Made by a program: the position numbers and the translations under genes. 64,000 nucleotides of DNA. Source: Sulfurimonas sp. (GTDB lineage Bacteria; Campylobacterota; Campylobacteria; Campylobacterales; Sulfurimonadaceae). The stretch lies in contig JAKISX010000001.1 in NCBI GenBank assembly GCA_021648405.1, forward strand, positions 1 to 64,000. The letters run 5' to 3'. The notes under the pieces are model-generated. The model saw only the letters and a list, made by a program, of their open reading frames with translations. It had not been told where the DNA came from and ran no database searches. How positions within the stretch are numbered: the first letter of the stretch is position 1; the number at the start of each line of letters is the position of its first letter. Shown one piece after another: positions 7,812 through 16,698 of this stretch.

Positions 7812-10439
7812 ATGTCACCAAAAGCTTACGAACCACAATCAGTTGAAAACAATTTTTATAAAATTTGGGAAAATAGAGGCTACTTTGAAGTAGATTCAAA
7901 CAAGGCTATTCAAAAAGAGGGAAAAAATTTCTCTATAATGATGCCTCCACCAAATGTTACAGGTCGTCTGCACATTGGACATGCCCTTACTTTTACACTT
8001 CAAGATATTATCACTCGCTATAAGCGTATGGATGGTTTTAAGACTCTTTGGCAACCAGGGACTGACCATGCAGGTATTGCTACTCAAAATGTTGTAGAAA
8101 AACAACTTTTGGCTGAGGGGACTACTAAAGAAGAACTTGGCAGAGAAAAGTTTTTAGAGCGTGCTTGGGCTTGGAAAGAAGAATCTGCTGGAATTATGAC
8201 AGATCAACTTCGTAAAATGGGTGTAACCCCTGCTTGGGAACGTGAACGTTTTACTATGGATGATGGACTTCAAAAATCTGTTAAAGAATCTTTTGTTCAC
8301 CTTTACAACGAGGGTTTAATTATTCGTGGAAACTACATGGTTAACTGGTGTACACATGATGGTGCATTGAGCGACATTGAAGTTGAACATGAAGATACTG
8401 ATGGTAAATTTTATCATATCAAGTATCCGTTTGCTGATGGAAGTGGCTTTGTAGAAGTTGCTACTACTCGTCCTGAGACATACTTTGGGGATACTGCTGT
8501 CATGGTACACCCAGATGATGAGCGTTACAAAGACCTAGTTGGTAAAAAAATTCGTCTTCCTCTACTTTCACGTGAAGTAGCTATTATCGCAGATGCTCAT
8601 GTTGATATGGAGTTTGGAACTGGTGTTGTTAAAGTAACTCCTGCACATGATCAAAACGATTACGAGGTTGGAAAAAGACACGACCTTGAATTTATTACAG
8701 TTTTTGATGAAAAAGGTATTTTAAACGATTATGCTGAAGAATTTAAAGGTCTTGATAGACTAAAAGCTCGTGAAATTATTGTACAAAGATTAGAAGAAGA
8801 AGGATTTATGCTTAAGATTGAAGAGCATAAACACCAAGTTGGACATTGTTACAGATGTAAAAGTGTTGTTGAGCCATATATATCTAAACAATGGTTTTTA
8901 CGAAAAGAGGTAGCTGCTGCGTCGATTGAGAAAACTAATGCTGGTGAAGCTCAGTTTTTTCCTCCGCACTGGATTAACTCTTACAACTCTTGGATGGGTG
9001 AACTTCGTGATTGGTGTATATCTCGTCAACTTTGGTGGGGTCACCAAATTCCTGTATTTTATTGTGATGACTGTGAACATGAATTTGCATCTCAAGAAGA
9101 AAATCCAGAAGCCTGTCCTAAATGTGCTAGCAAGAACTTAACTCAAGACCCTGATGTTCTTGATACTTGGTTCTCTTCTGCATTATGGCCATTCTCAACT
9201 CTTGGTTGGGGTAACGGTGACACGGAGATGGATAAACTTTTTCAATCAGATGATATGAAAGATTTTTATCCAAACTCACTACTTATTACTGGTTTTGATA
9301 TCCTTTTCTTCTGGGTAGCAAGGATGATGATGATGGGTGAACATTTTAATGCTAAACTTCCATTTAACCATATCTATCTTCATGCCCTAGTAAGAGATGA
9401 AAAAGGCGATAAAATGAGTAAAAGTAAGGGTAATGTTATTGACCCTCTTGATATGGTAAATGAGTATTCAGCTGACATACTCCGCTTTACTCTTGCTATA
9501 AGTGCTGCTCAAGGTCGTGATATTCGTATGAGTACAGAAAAATTAGAGATAAATCGTAACTTTACAAACAAACTTTACAACGCTACTGTATATTTAAAAA
9601 TGAACGAGGAAACTTTTCCAGATTTAACTAGCTTTTGTCTAAAAACAGATTTAGCAAAATATATGACATCTCGATTGAATCAAGCTACACTAGAAGTTCG
9701 TGAAGCTCTTGATAACTATAAATTTAACGATGCTGCTACCATAATTTATAGATTTATTTGGAATGAGTTTTGTGGGTGGGGGATTGAGCTTTCTAAAGCA
9801 GATAAAAATTCTATCATAGAACTTGGAGCAATATTTAAAGATGCTATGAAATTACTACACCCATTTATGCCATTTGTTACAGAGTATTTATATCATGACC
9901 TATCAGGAACTACTCTTGAGAACGATGAATCTATTATGATTAAACCATATCCTCACAAAACTAAAAAACGAAAAGAGGAAAAAACTTTTGAACTTATTAT
10001 GGATGTTATTGTATCTATAAGACGAGCAAAAGTTCTCGTTGATTTAGCAAATCAAAAAATAAACAAAGCTTTTGTAAAAATCGATGCCTTAACCGATAAA
10101 CAAAAAGAGATGATGTTACCATTTATACTAAAACTTGCAAAAGTAGAAAATATAGAATTTACAGAGATTAAGATTGAAAACTCAGTGAGTGATATTTCTG
10201 ATTTATGTGAGACTTTTATTCCAACTGATTCAATTGATTTAAGTTCAATCATCTCAAAACTTACAAAACAAGACGAAAAGCTCTTGCGGGAAATACAAAA
10301 ACTTAATGGCATGCTTAACAATGAAAAATTTGTAGCAAATGCTCCACAAGATGTATTAGAAAAAAACCGTTCACTTTTAGCTGATGCAAAAACAAAGCAA
10401 AAAAAAGTTTTAGAGCAATTAAGCTCACTCAAGGGTTGA
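7812..10439 (+). CDS. valS: Valyl-tRNA synthetase
   Basis: An 875-residue class I aminoacyl-tRNA synthetase that charges tRNA-Val with valine. The HIGH signature is at residues 54-57 in PPPNVTGRLHIGHALTF, and the KMSKS loop is GDKMSKSKGNVIDPLDMV. The editing (CP1) region includes VATTRPETYFGDTAVMVHP and GTGVVKVTPAHDQNDYEVG. Two CxxC pairs (YCDDCEHEF, ACPKCASKN) suggest a structural zinc site in the insert. A C-terminal coiled coil (EKLLREIQKLNGMLNNEKF) is the usual valS tRNA-binding arm. It starts with ATG and is followed four bases later by the SulP gene, which is probably co-transcribed. Confidence 0.98.
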   Translation: MSPKAYEPQSVENNFYKIWENRGYFEVDSNKAIQKEGKNFSIMMPPPNVTGRLHIGHALTFTLQDIITRYKRMDGFKTLWQPGTDHAGIATQNVVEKQLLAEGTTKEELGREKFLERAWAWKEESAGIMTDQLRKMGVTPAWERERFTMDDGLQKSVKESFVHLYNEGLIIRGNYMVNWCTHDGALSDIEVEHEDTDGKFYHIKYPFADGSGFVEVATTRPETYFGDTAVMVHPDDERYKDLVGKKIRLPLLSREVAIIADAHVDMEFGTGVVKVTPAHDQNDYEVGKRHDLEFITVFDEKGILNDYAEEFKGLDRLKAREIIVQRLEEEGFMLKIEEHKHQVGHCYRCKSVVEPYISKQWFLRKEVAAASIEKTNAGEAQFFPPHWINSYNSWMGELRDWCISRQLWWGHQIPVFYCDDCEHEFASQEENPEACPKCASKNLTQDPDVLDTWFSSALWPFSTLGWGNGDTEMDKLFQSDDMKDFYPNSLLITGFDILFFWVARMMMMGEHFNAKLPFNHIYLHALVRDEKGDKMSKSKGNVIDPLDMVNEYSADILRFTLAISAAQGRDIRMSTEKLEINRNFTNKLYNATVYLKMNEETFPDLTSFCLKTDLAKYMTSRLNQATLEVREALDNYKFNDAATIIYRFIWNEFCGWGIELSKADKNSIIELGAIFKDAMKLLHPFMPFVTEYLYHDLSGTTLENDESIMIKPYPHKTKKRKEEKTFELIMDVIVSIRRAKVLVDLANQKINKAFVKIDALTDKQKEMMLPFILKLAKVENIEFTEIKIENSVSDISDLCETFIPTDSIDLSSIISKLTKQDEKLLREIQKLNGMLNNEKFVANAPQDVLEKNRSLLADAKTKQKKVLEQLSSLKG

Positions 10440-10443
10440 GTAG

Positions 10444-11982
10444 TTGTTTGATTTAAAAAAATATACATCAAAAAATATTAAAAATGACATTTTATCTGGT
10501 TTGGTTGTAGCGGTTGCTTTAGTTCCTGAAGCTATTGCTTTTAGTTTTATAGCTGGTGTTAGTCCAATTGTTGGTCTTTATACTGCATTTATATTAGGTC
10601 TTATTACATCATTAATTGGTGGTAAAGCTGGTATGATTTCTGGTGCTACTGGTGCTGTAGCTATAGTCTTAGTTGGTTTAACTCTTCAAGCTAATGAACT
10701 TTTATCTGCACAGGGGATAAATAAAGAAGCTATAGCTATGGGTGTTTTGCACTATATTCTTTTAGCAACAGTTATAGCTGGACTTATTCAAGTAGCTATT
10801 GGAGCATTAAAACTTGGTAAATTTATCCGTCTTGTTCCAACTCCTGCTATCCATGGTTTTGTTAATGGACTTGCTATTGTTATTGGAACAGCTCAATTTA
10901 GATTTTTTGAAGACCAAGGCTATATGATGTATATTTTAGTTGCATTAACAATGGCTATTATGTATTTTTTACCAAAATTTACAAAAGCTATCCCTGCTGG
11001 ACTTGTTGCAATTATAGCAATTACTCTTGGTGTTTATTTTACTAACGCAGAGACCCTACTTTTAAGCGGCTTAGATGATATGAGTAAATATGCTGGAGAG
11101 ATGCCAACTTTTGGAATCCCTGAGTATTTATTTTCTTTAGATGCAATTATGCTAGTTCTTCCATATGCGGTAATTATTGCAATGGTTGGTATAATAGAAT
11201 CACTTCTTACTCTTTCTGTTTTAGATGAACTTAGTAATACTAGAGGGAGTGCAAACAAAGAGTGTATAGCTCAAGGGACTGGAAACATCACTTGTGGATT
11301 CTTTGGTGGTATGGCTGGATGTGCTATGATTGGACAGAGTATCATCAACTATACATCTGGTGGAATTGGACGACTCTCATCATTTGTAGCAGCTGTTGGA
11401 CTTATCATCTTAGTTGTATCTATGAGTGGTGTTTTAAATGCTATACCTGTTGCCGTTCTTGTTGGTATCATGTTTATGGTGAGCATAGGTACTTTTGAGT
11501 GGTCAAGCTTTTCAAGACTAAACAAGATGCCGCGAACTGATGCTTTTGTTATGGTAACTGTAACCATAATAACAGTAGTTGAAGATTTAGCTATTGCAGT
11601 TATCGCAGGAGTTATCATCTCAGCACTTGCTTTTGCTTGGAAACATGCGCGTATCTGGTCAAAAAGCCATATAGAGGAGGATGGAACTAAAGTTTATGAA
11701 CTTGATGGTCCACTCTTCTTTGGAAGTGCTACAACATTTGGGGATAACTTTGACATACCAAATGACCCTCCAAAAGTTGTGATTGACTTTAAAGATGCTA
11801 GAGTTATGGATAGCTCTGGTGTTGAAGCTGTAGATATGATAACTAAAAAGTATGAAGATGCTGGGAAAAATCTGCTTCTTCGCCACCTAAGTGCAGACTG
11901 TAAAGCTATACTAAAGCTAGCTGGACCACATTGCTCATATGAAGAAGATGACCCAACTTATAAGGTTGCTTTTAACTACTAA
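10444..11982 (+). CDS. SulP-family anion transporter with STAS domain
   Basis: A 512-residue inner-membrane transporter of the SulP (SLC26-like) family. It has the N-terminal signature LSGLVVAVALVPEAIAFSFI, multiple hydrophobic helices up to about residue 400, then a cytosolic STAS domain (VYELDGPLFFGSATTF, then KVVIDFKDARVMDSSGVEA). Family members carry sulfate, bicarbonate or other small anions; substrate cannot be read from the sequence. In an autotroph, bicarbonate uptake is as plausible as sulfate. The start is TTG four bases after the valS stop. Its 3' end overlaps the convergent GGDEF/EAL gene by 11 bases. Confidence 0.92.
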   Translation: MFDLKKYTSKNIKNDILSGLVVAVALVPEAIAFSFIAGVSPIVGLYTAFILGLITSLIGGKAGMISGATGAVAIVLVGLTLQANELLSAQGINKEAIAMGVLHYILLATVIAGLIQVAIGALKLGKFIRLVPTPAIHGFVNGLAIVIGTAQFRFFEDQGYMMYILVALTMAIMYFLPKFTKAIPAGLVAIIAITLGVYFTNAETLLLSGLDDMSKYAGEMPTFGIPEYLFSLDAIMLVLPYAVIIAMVGIIESLLTLSVLDELSNTRGSANKECIAQGTGNITCGFFGGMAGCAMIGQSIINYTSGGIGRLSSFVAAVGLIILVVSMSGVLNAIPVAVLVGIMFMVSIGTFEWSSFSRLNKMPRTDAFVMVTVTIITVVEDLAIAVIAGVIISALAFAWKHARIWSKSHIEEDGTKVYELDGPLFFGSATTFGDNFDIPNDPPKVVIDFKDARVMDSSGVEAVDMITKKYEDAGKNLLLRHLSADCKAILKLAGPHCSYEEDDPTYKVAFNY

Positions 11983-13234
11983 AATCAGTAACCAACTCTC
12001 CCGTTGGTTCACTAAAATAATATCCTTGTGAGTAATCAATTCCCATATCTACCACTTTATCTAATACCTCTTTTGAATGTACAAATTCAGCAATAACTTT
12101 AATATCACTCTGTTTACAAACATTGACAATAGCTTGAACAATTATTTGACTTATTTTTGATGTGCAAATATTTTTGATAAAAGCACCATCAATTTTCAAA
12201 TAATCAGGATGTAGATTTAAAAGTCTTAAAAAATTTGAATTCTCTGCTCCAAAATCATCTATAGCTATCTGAAAACCAAGTTCTCTAAGATTATTAAGTT
12301 GAGCTATAATTTTATCTCCATTTATATCAATCACATCTTCTAATATCTCTAAAATTACTCGTGATGGCTCTATGTTGTATTTTTTAGCATTCATAACTAA
12401 AAAGTCTTCTAAATATCCTACTTGTAAATCATTTCCTGTTATATTTAATGAGAATTCAAATGCATTATTACTAAATTTTTTAAAACTTTGTTTTATTATT
12501 GTTTTTGTAAGCAAAATTAATAAACCAGATTTTTTTGTAGCTTGCATAAACTGATATGGACAGATTATTTTTTTATCTTCTTCTATTCTTGCTAAACATT
12601 CAAATTTTTCAATTTTATTTGTTTTGTTATTTATAATAGGCTGATAAAAAGTATTTAGTCTTTCATCTTCTAGCGCTTCTTTTATCTTATTTATCCACAT
12701 ATCTAACTCTATTTTTTTTATCACATATTCAGCACTAGAATCATAAATAAGATATGAGTTTTTATTAAACTTTTTTGCTTCTGATAAAGCTAATTCTGCT
12801 TGTTGTAAACTCTCTACACCATTTGAAATAGAAGCACCCATACTAATAGACACTTTCATATCAAGATCTATCTCTTGGATATATAATTCAATATGATTAA
12901 AAAAAGATATAATAGATTCACAAAACTCTTTTAGTTTATTTTTATCTACAGCACCATTTACTACAAAGGAAAACACATCACCGTTACTTCTAAATAAAAT
13001 AGCATTATCTGGTTTTATAGTTTTTAGCATTTTTGATACTTCTACTAAAAGTTTATCACCTATTTTATAGCCATATGAATTATTTATGCTAGAAAAATTA
13101 TCTAAGTTTATTAGATACAAACTAAATAATGAATTTGATTCAAGATATTCAAAAAAAGCATATCTATTCTCTAAACCTGTCAAAAGATCTACATAAGAGT
13201 AAAACTCATTCGATAAGTCTTCTTTTGGCATCAT
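11972..13234 (-). CDS. GGDEF/EAL protein, probably a c-di-GMP phosphodiesterase
   Basis: A 420-residue cytoplasmic protein with no membrane segment. An N-terminal GGDEF domain (LTGLENRYAFFEYLE onward) has a degenerate active loop, SNGDVFSF in place of GGDEF, so cyclase activity is unlikely. The C-terminal EAL domain keeps most catalytic residues: FECLARIEE for EALxR, FSLNITGND, LEILEDV, the metal site IAIDDFGAENSNF, DYLKIDG, VIAEFV and YSQGYYFSEP. It is therefore probably an active hydrolase of cyclic di-GMP. It is the last of a leftward group with flgH and a transglutaminase-like gene, 11 bases after the latter, which suggests a link to flagella or surface attachment. Confidence 0.88.
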   Translation of the reverse strand: MMPKEDLSNEFYSYVDLLTGLENRYAFFEYLESNSLFSLYLINLDNFSSINNSYGYKIGDKLLVEVSKMLKTIKPDNAILFRSNGDVFSFVVNGAVDKNKLKEFCESIISFFNHIELYIQEIDLDMKVSISMGASISNGVESLQQAELALSEAKKFNKNSYLIYDSSAEYVIKKIELDMWINKIKEALEDERLNTFYQPIINNKTNKIEKFECLARIEEDKKIICPYQFMQATKKSGLLILLTKTIIKQSFKKFSNNAFEFSLNITGNDLQVGYLEDFLVMNAKKYNIEPSRVILEILEDVIDINGDKIIAQLNNLRELGFQIAIDDFGAENSNFLRLLNLHPDYLKIDGAFIKNICTSKISQIIVQAIVNVCKQSDIKVIAEFVHSKEVLDKVVDMGIDYSQGYYFSEPTGELVTDFSS

Positions 13235-13245
13235 ATGTTCCTTAT

Positions 13246-14652
13246 TTATCTAACTACAATAAAACTATTTGGTTTTTTTGATATATATTTTGGCATACTT
13301 TGCCCAATATTAGCATTAATATATGTAGGGTCAGCTATTACAAATCTTTTTAAACCAGCCATAACACTATCACCTTGCATTGGAATATAAAGAGCAGTAG
13401 CCATATGATCCATATATTTTATTCCTATAATACCCACTCCAAATAACTCTTTTACTAAATATGAAAAAAGCACAGCCCTATCTTCACAATCAGATTTATT
13501 ATAATAGAGAGTTTCTTGAGCAAACATAACTTTTTCTCGTCCAAATTGTTGATTATCTACTTCATACTTAAAAGATTTTTGCACAAAATGAAGTACAAAG
13601 TTCATAGCTTCACTAGTTTTTTTACCATCTATATGTTTTTTTAGTGCTTTTAAAATTTGAGTATTTGTAGTATTTTCAAGTGGCGCATTAAAATATGTTT
13701 CATAATCAGCTTGAGGATATGTAGCCATAAAATCAATTAAATTTTTGTTATAAGTAAATTCAATTTTTATATTTTCTCCATTATTTATGAAGCTCAAATC
13801 TTTATTTTGCTTATTTTGTGCAAAATTTGGAAGTGATTTTAAAGATAAATCCAATGGGGCATCAGAACCTGGATAGTTTTGAGCATATGTATAAAGCCTG
13901 CCAACACTTCCTTTATTATAGTGAGAAAGTGCATAAAACTTTTTCTTTGAGAAAGTATAATTAGGTGTAGAGTAGATAATTTTTTTAGAGTAATGAAGAA
14001 GAACTACATGCTTATTAACAATACCTACTTTTACCGCGTATCCTAATTTGTTAAAAATAAACCAACTAAAAAGTTTTGCATTATTATGATCTGAATATAT
14101 TAATTTAGATAGTTCTAAAGTAAGTAAATATATACCCCAATCATTTAAATTTAAATCAATTTTAACTTTTTGAATATCATTAACTAATTCTTCATGATTA
14201 CTAGATGCTATTGTTTGAAAAAAACTTGTAACACCTTTTTGATTTCTAGGAAAATAATTAGCTGTTTTTATATCATTTGATACTTCAAATTCAAGTAAAG
14301 TACCAAAAAATACTAAGCTTGTATTTTTTGGTACAATTTTGACTTCTTTTGGTATTTCTAGTGGTTTGATTTTTTTAATTTTAATATTTACTTTTGGACC
14401 GATTTTTTTTATTGGTTGAGCAATAGCTATTGGTAATTTTTTTGGTTTTGATTTTTCATATATAGGTTTACTTAGATGTTCTTGATAAACTTTCCACTCA
14501 GATTTAAGGTAATTGTTAAAGGCAGTATCTCTCTCATCTTTGTATTGTTTAAAATTACTAAACTCTGAGCTTTTAAAATTTTCAAAAGAGCCAGCACTAA
14601 GCATACTGACACTTATAATAGCTGCTATGCTAAAAAGGCCAAATAGCTTCAA
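13246..14652 (-). CDS. Exported transglutaminase-like domain protein
   Basis: About 468 residues. I prefer the TTG at 14652, preceded by GGGGGA, because it gives a clean signal peptide (MKLFGLFSIAAIISVSMLSAG). A GTG at 14685 would add 11 polar residues. The mature protein should be periplasmic. The C-terminal third holds a transglutaminase-like core with the nucleophile cysteine in YNKSDCEDRAVLFSYLV and the later histidine in YMDHMATALYIP, which is the Cys-His pair of the fold. The middle is unrecognised. It overlaps the end of flgH by 23 bases and precedes the GGDEF/EAL gene. It could be a peptidase acting on a surface protein or on cell wall; function unproven. Confidence 0.8.
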   Translation of the reverse strand: MKLFGLFSIAAIISVSMLSAGSFENFKSSEFSNFKQYKDERDTAFNNYLKSEWKVYQEHLSKPIYEKSKPKKLPIAIAQPIKKIGPKVNIKIKKIKPLEIPKEVKIVPKNTSLVFFGTLLEFEVSNDIKTANYFPRNQKGVTSFFQTIASSNHEELVNDIQKVKIDLNLNDWGIYLLTLELSKLIYSDHNNAKLFSWFIFNKLGYAVKVGIVNKHVVLLHYSKKIIYSTPNYTFSKKKFYALSHYNKGSVGRLYTYAQNYPGSDAPLDLSLKSLPNFAQNKQNKDLSFINNGENIKIEFTYNKNLIDFMATYPQADYETYFNAPLENTTNTQILKALKKHIDGKKTSEAMNFVLHFVQKSFKYEVDNQQFGREKVMFAQETLYYNKSDCEDRAVLFSYLVKELFGVGIIGIKYMDHMATALYIPMQGDSVMAGLKRFVIADPTYINANIGQSMPKYISKKPNSFIVVR

Positions 14653-15352
14653 GCAAAACTGTCCCCCATCCTTGTTCTGTTGCACGATCTACATCCCCTT
14701 GTACTTTATATAAAATTTTAGCTTCGCTCATTTGTGCTGAATTGATTGTATTATACTGATCAATATCATATGGGCGTATTACACCACTTATTTGAATTAT
14801 TTGCTTTTGCTCATCAAGTAATATCTCTCTTTTACCTGAAATAAAATAGTTTCCATTTGAGAGCACTTTTACTATTCTAGAAGAAACTATTGTATTAAAA
14901 GCTGCATCTTTTGTAGCACTACCACTTCCCTTAAATGAGTTTGATGAATCTAATGTTAATCCCACACCTGCTATTGAATTGATTGATGAAACATGCGAAT
15001 TAATCGCACTATTAGTCCCACCTGAAGTTAAAGATATTCCCCCTAAATCTGTAGCATTTGTTTTAGTTAAACCTTTTGAACCACTTAGTGATGAAGATGA
15101 GTTTTCAGATATAATCACTGTAACTATATCATTGACATGCATAGCTTTATGATCTGAAAAAAGAGGATTATCTCCCTGACCAAAAATACTTCCAGTGGAA
15201 GTGAAATTTTGTCTTTTTTCTTTTGCTGGCATCTCTTCAACATAAACTGGAGGTTCAAAATTTATCTCAGGTTTTGTTAAATTTGCTGTACATCCTGTTA
15301 GAAAAAGTATAACATAAATTGTACTTATTGTTGCTAAAAAAAATCTTCTCAT
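14630..15352 (-). CDS. flgH: Flagellar L-ring protein FlgH (lipoprotein)
   Basis: A 240-residue outer-membrane lipoprotein forming the L-ring bushing of the flagellar rod. The lipobox is FLTGC near residue 21, after a hydrophobic segment. FlgH hallmarks follow: GSIFGQGDNPLFSDHKAMHV, NDIVTVIISENSSSSLSGS, then NGNYFISGKREILLDEQKQ and ISGVIRPYDIDQYNTINS. Length is normal for the family. A sigma54-type promoter lies about 40 bases upstream. The gene overlaps the transglutaminase-like gene that follows, so those two downstream genes are probably co-expressed with the basal body. Confidence 0.96.
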   Translation of the reverse strand: MRRFFLATISTIYVILFLTGCTANLTKPEINFEPPVYVEEMPAKEKRQNFTSTGSIFGQGDNPLFSDHKAMHVNDIVTVIISENSSSSLSGSKGLTKTNATDLGGISLTSGGTNSAINSHVSSINSIAGVGLTLDSSNSFKGSGSATKDAAFNTIVSSRIVKVLSNGNYFISGKREILLDEQKQIIQISGVIRPYDIDQYNTINSAQMSEAKILYKVQGDVDRATEQGWGTVLLEAIWPF

Positions 15353-15383
15353 TATTTCTCTTTAATTGTAATATCTATTTTGA

Positions 15384-15389
15384 TATAAT
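15384..15389 (+). promoter_or_regulatory. Predicted -10 box of the yqeY-like gene
   Basis: GATATAAT reading rightward, 29 bases before the ATG at 15418. It lies against the flgH sigma54 element on the other strand. Confidence 0.5.
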
Positions 15390-15392
15390 TAG

Positions 15393-15408
15393 AGCAAAAA
15401 TAGTTCCA
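15393..15408 (-). promoter_or_regulatory. Sigma54 (RpoN) promoter of flgH
   Basis: On the minus strand the element reads TGGAAC-TATTT-TTGCT, giving the invariant GG-N10-GC spacing of sigma54 promoters. The GC is about 40 bases before the flgH ATG, leaving an untranslated leader of roughly 30 bases. Rod, ring and hook genes are RpoN-dependent in Campylobacter and Helicobacter, so gene and promoter agree. Confidence 0.7.
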
Positions 15409-15417
15409 AGGACAATT

Positions 15418-15861
15418 ATGAATTTAAGAGAGACAATTAATCAAGATGTAAAAAATGCTATGAAAGCAAAAAAAACAAAAAAAAGAGATGCTCTGCGTCT
15501 TTTAACAAGTGCGTTTAAACAGATAGAAGTTGATGAAAGAAAAGAATTAAATGATGATGATATTATTAAAATTATTCAAAAACAAGTAAAAAGTAGAAAC
15601 GACTCTATTACCCAATACAAAAAAGCAGATCGTGATGACTTAGTACAGATAGAACTTGATGAGATAGCTTTTTATATGCCTTATTTACCTGCTCAACTAA
15701 GTGACAATGAACTAAACTCAGTTATAAAAAACATAATCTCTAAAGTTGGAGCTACTTCAATGAAAGATATGGGTAAAATTATGGCAATTGCTTCTAAAGA
15801 ATTAGCGGGAAAAGCTGATGGAAAAAGAATAAATGAATGTGTTAAAACACTACTTGGCTAA
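15418..15861 (+). CDS. GatB/YqeY domain protein
   Basis: A 147-residue protein of the YqeY family, which resembles the tail domain of GatB amidotransferase subunits. It starts MNLRETINQDVKNAMKAKK, continues RDALRLLTSAFKQIEVDER, and includes AFYMPYLPAQLSDNEL and GKIMAIASKELAGKADGKR, all typical. Function in the cell is not known; tRNA or tRNA-dependent amidation roles have been suggested from the fold. The start is the ATG at 15418, with AAGGAC before it. An earlier in-frame start at 15319 would lie inside flgH and upstream of the promoter, so I reject it. The 3' end forms half of a hairpin shared with convergent trpC. Confidence 0.9.
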   Translation: MNLRETINQDVKNAMKAKKTKKRDALRLLTSAFKQIEVDERKELNDDDIIKIIQKQVKSRNDSITQYKKADRDDLVQIELDEIAFYMPYLPAQLSDNELNSVIKNIISKVGATSMKDMGKIMAIASKELAGKADGKRINECVKTLLG

Positions 15862-15874
15862 CGCTAAGTAGTGT
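15847..15874 (-). terminator. Hairpin between yqeY-like gene and trpC, probable trpC terminator
   Basis: Nine perfect base pairs (ACACTACTT against AAGTAGTGT), extended inward by three more to a TAAC loop. It covers the yqeY stop and ends one base before the trpC stop. On the minus strand it is followed by a short T run, so it may end trpC transcripts; it may also hold back plus-strand reading. Confidence 0.5.
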
Positions 15875-15875
15875 A

Positions 15876-16661
15876 TCACCCAAATTTCAGCTTTTTTAGA
15901 GCTGCTTCTTCATCATCTGTACGCATTAAAGACTCACCAACTAAAAATGCATCTACCCCTGCTTTACTCAAATCTTCTAGTTGTCCATGCTCATAGATGC
16001 CACTCTCAGCTACTATGACTTTTCCATTTGGCATGAGTGGAATAAGCTCATAACATAGATTCATATTCATCTCAAAAGTTTGTAAATTTCTATGATTTAT
16101 CCCGATAATGTCACTCCCTGCATATATAGCTTTTATCAAATCAGGTTTATCATGTACTTCAACTAAAGCTTCCATTCCTAAATGCCTAGTATATGCTAAA
16201 AGCTCTTTTAATTCTTTTTTACTAAGTGCTGCTGCGATTAGTAAAATAAAATCAGCACCATGAACCATAGATTCTAATATCTGGTACTTAGATACTATAA
16301 AATCTTTTCTAAGTAGCGGGATAGAAACATATCTTCTAATCCCACCTAAATAATCTAAATTACCTTGAAAAAAATGTGGCTCTGTCAAAACAGATATAGC
16401 ACTAGCGCCACCTCTTTCATATGCTTGTGCTATCTCTAATGGGTCAAAATCTTCACGAATTACACCCTTAGATGGAGAGGCTTTTTTCACCTCACTTATA
16501 ATTCTATATGGATCTTCCTCTGTAGCTGTTAAAAAAGAAAAAACATCTCTTGGAACTCTTGCATTATAGGCTAAAGAGCGACCTAGCCAATCAAGTGAAA
16601 ACTCTTTTTCTCTTTTTGCTAAATCTTCTTTGGTTTTTTTTATAATATCATCTAAAATCAT
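15876..16661 (-). CDS. trpC: Indole-3-glycerol phosphate synthase
   Basis: A 261-residue single-domain TIM barrel that closes the indole ring in tryptophan synthesis. Key parts are the catalytic-lysine strand [21 protein letters not shown], then [29 protein letters not shown]-like [31 protein letters not shown] and VIVAESGIY, with the phosphate loop at [10 protein letters not shown]. Length is normal. The gene stands outside any trp operon, downstream of a TPR lipoprotein gene. No good Shine-Dalgarno sequence precedes the ATG; instead a 10-base-pair hairpin fills the 32-base gap. Confidence 0.95.
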   Translation of the reverse strand: MILDDIIKKTKEDLAKREKEFSLDWLGRSLAYNARVPRDVFSFLTATEEDPYRIISEVKKASPSKGVIREDFDPLEIAQAYERGGASAISVLTEPHFFQGNLDYLGGIRRYVSIPLLRKDFIVSKYQILESMVHGADFILLIAAALSKKELKELLAYTRHLGMEALVEVHDKPDLIKAIYAGSDIIGINHRNLQTFEMNMNLCYELIPLMPNGKVIVAESGIYEHGQLEDLSKAGVDAFLVGESLMRTDDEEAALKKLKFG

Positions 16662-16669
16662 TTTAATGT

Positions 16670-16698
16670 AGTGAGAATTATTTCATAAAATTCTCACT
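16670..16698. repeat. Perfect inverted repeat covering the gap before trpC
   Basis: Arms AGTGAGAATT and AATTCTCACT (10 base pairs, 9-base loop) cover the stop codon of the TPR gene and end eight bases before the trpC ATG. On the plus strand it is followed by a T-rich run, but no plus-strand gene ends there. In the trpC mRNA the hairpin would sit exactly where a ribosome site is expected. Confidence 0.6.

Noticed and set aside
10052-10471. Long open frame on the minus strand inside valS, and similar antisense frames elsewhere
   Set aside because: They mirror strongly supported genes, carry no recognisable motifs and lack their own ribosome sites.
11972-13234. Active diguanylate cyclase
   Set aside because: The GGDEF loop reads SNGDVF, so synthesis of c-di-GMP is unlikely.
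11972-14652. LapG/LapD adhesin-release pair
   Set aside because: The GGDEF/EAL protein has no membrane segments or periplasmic domain, and its EAL site looks active, unlike LapD. The transglutaminase-like protein is longer and differs from LapG.
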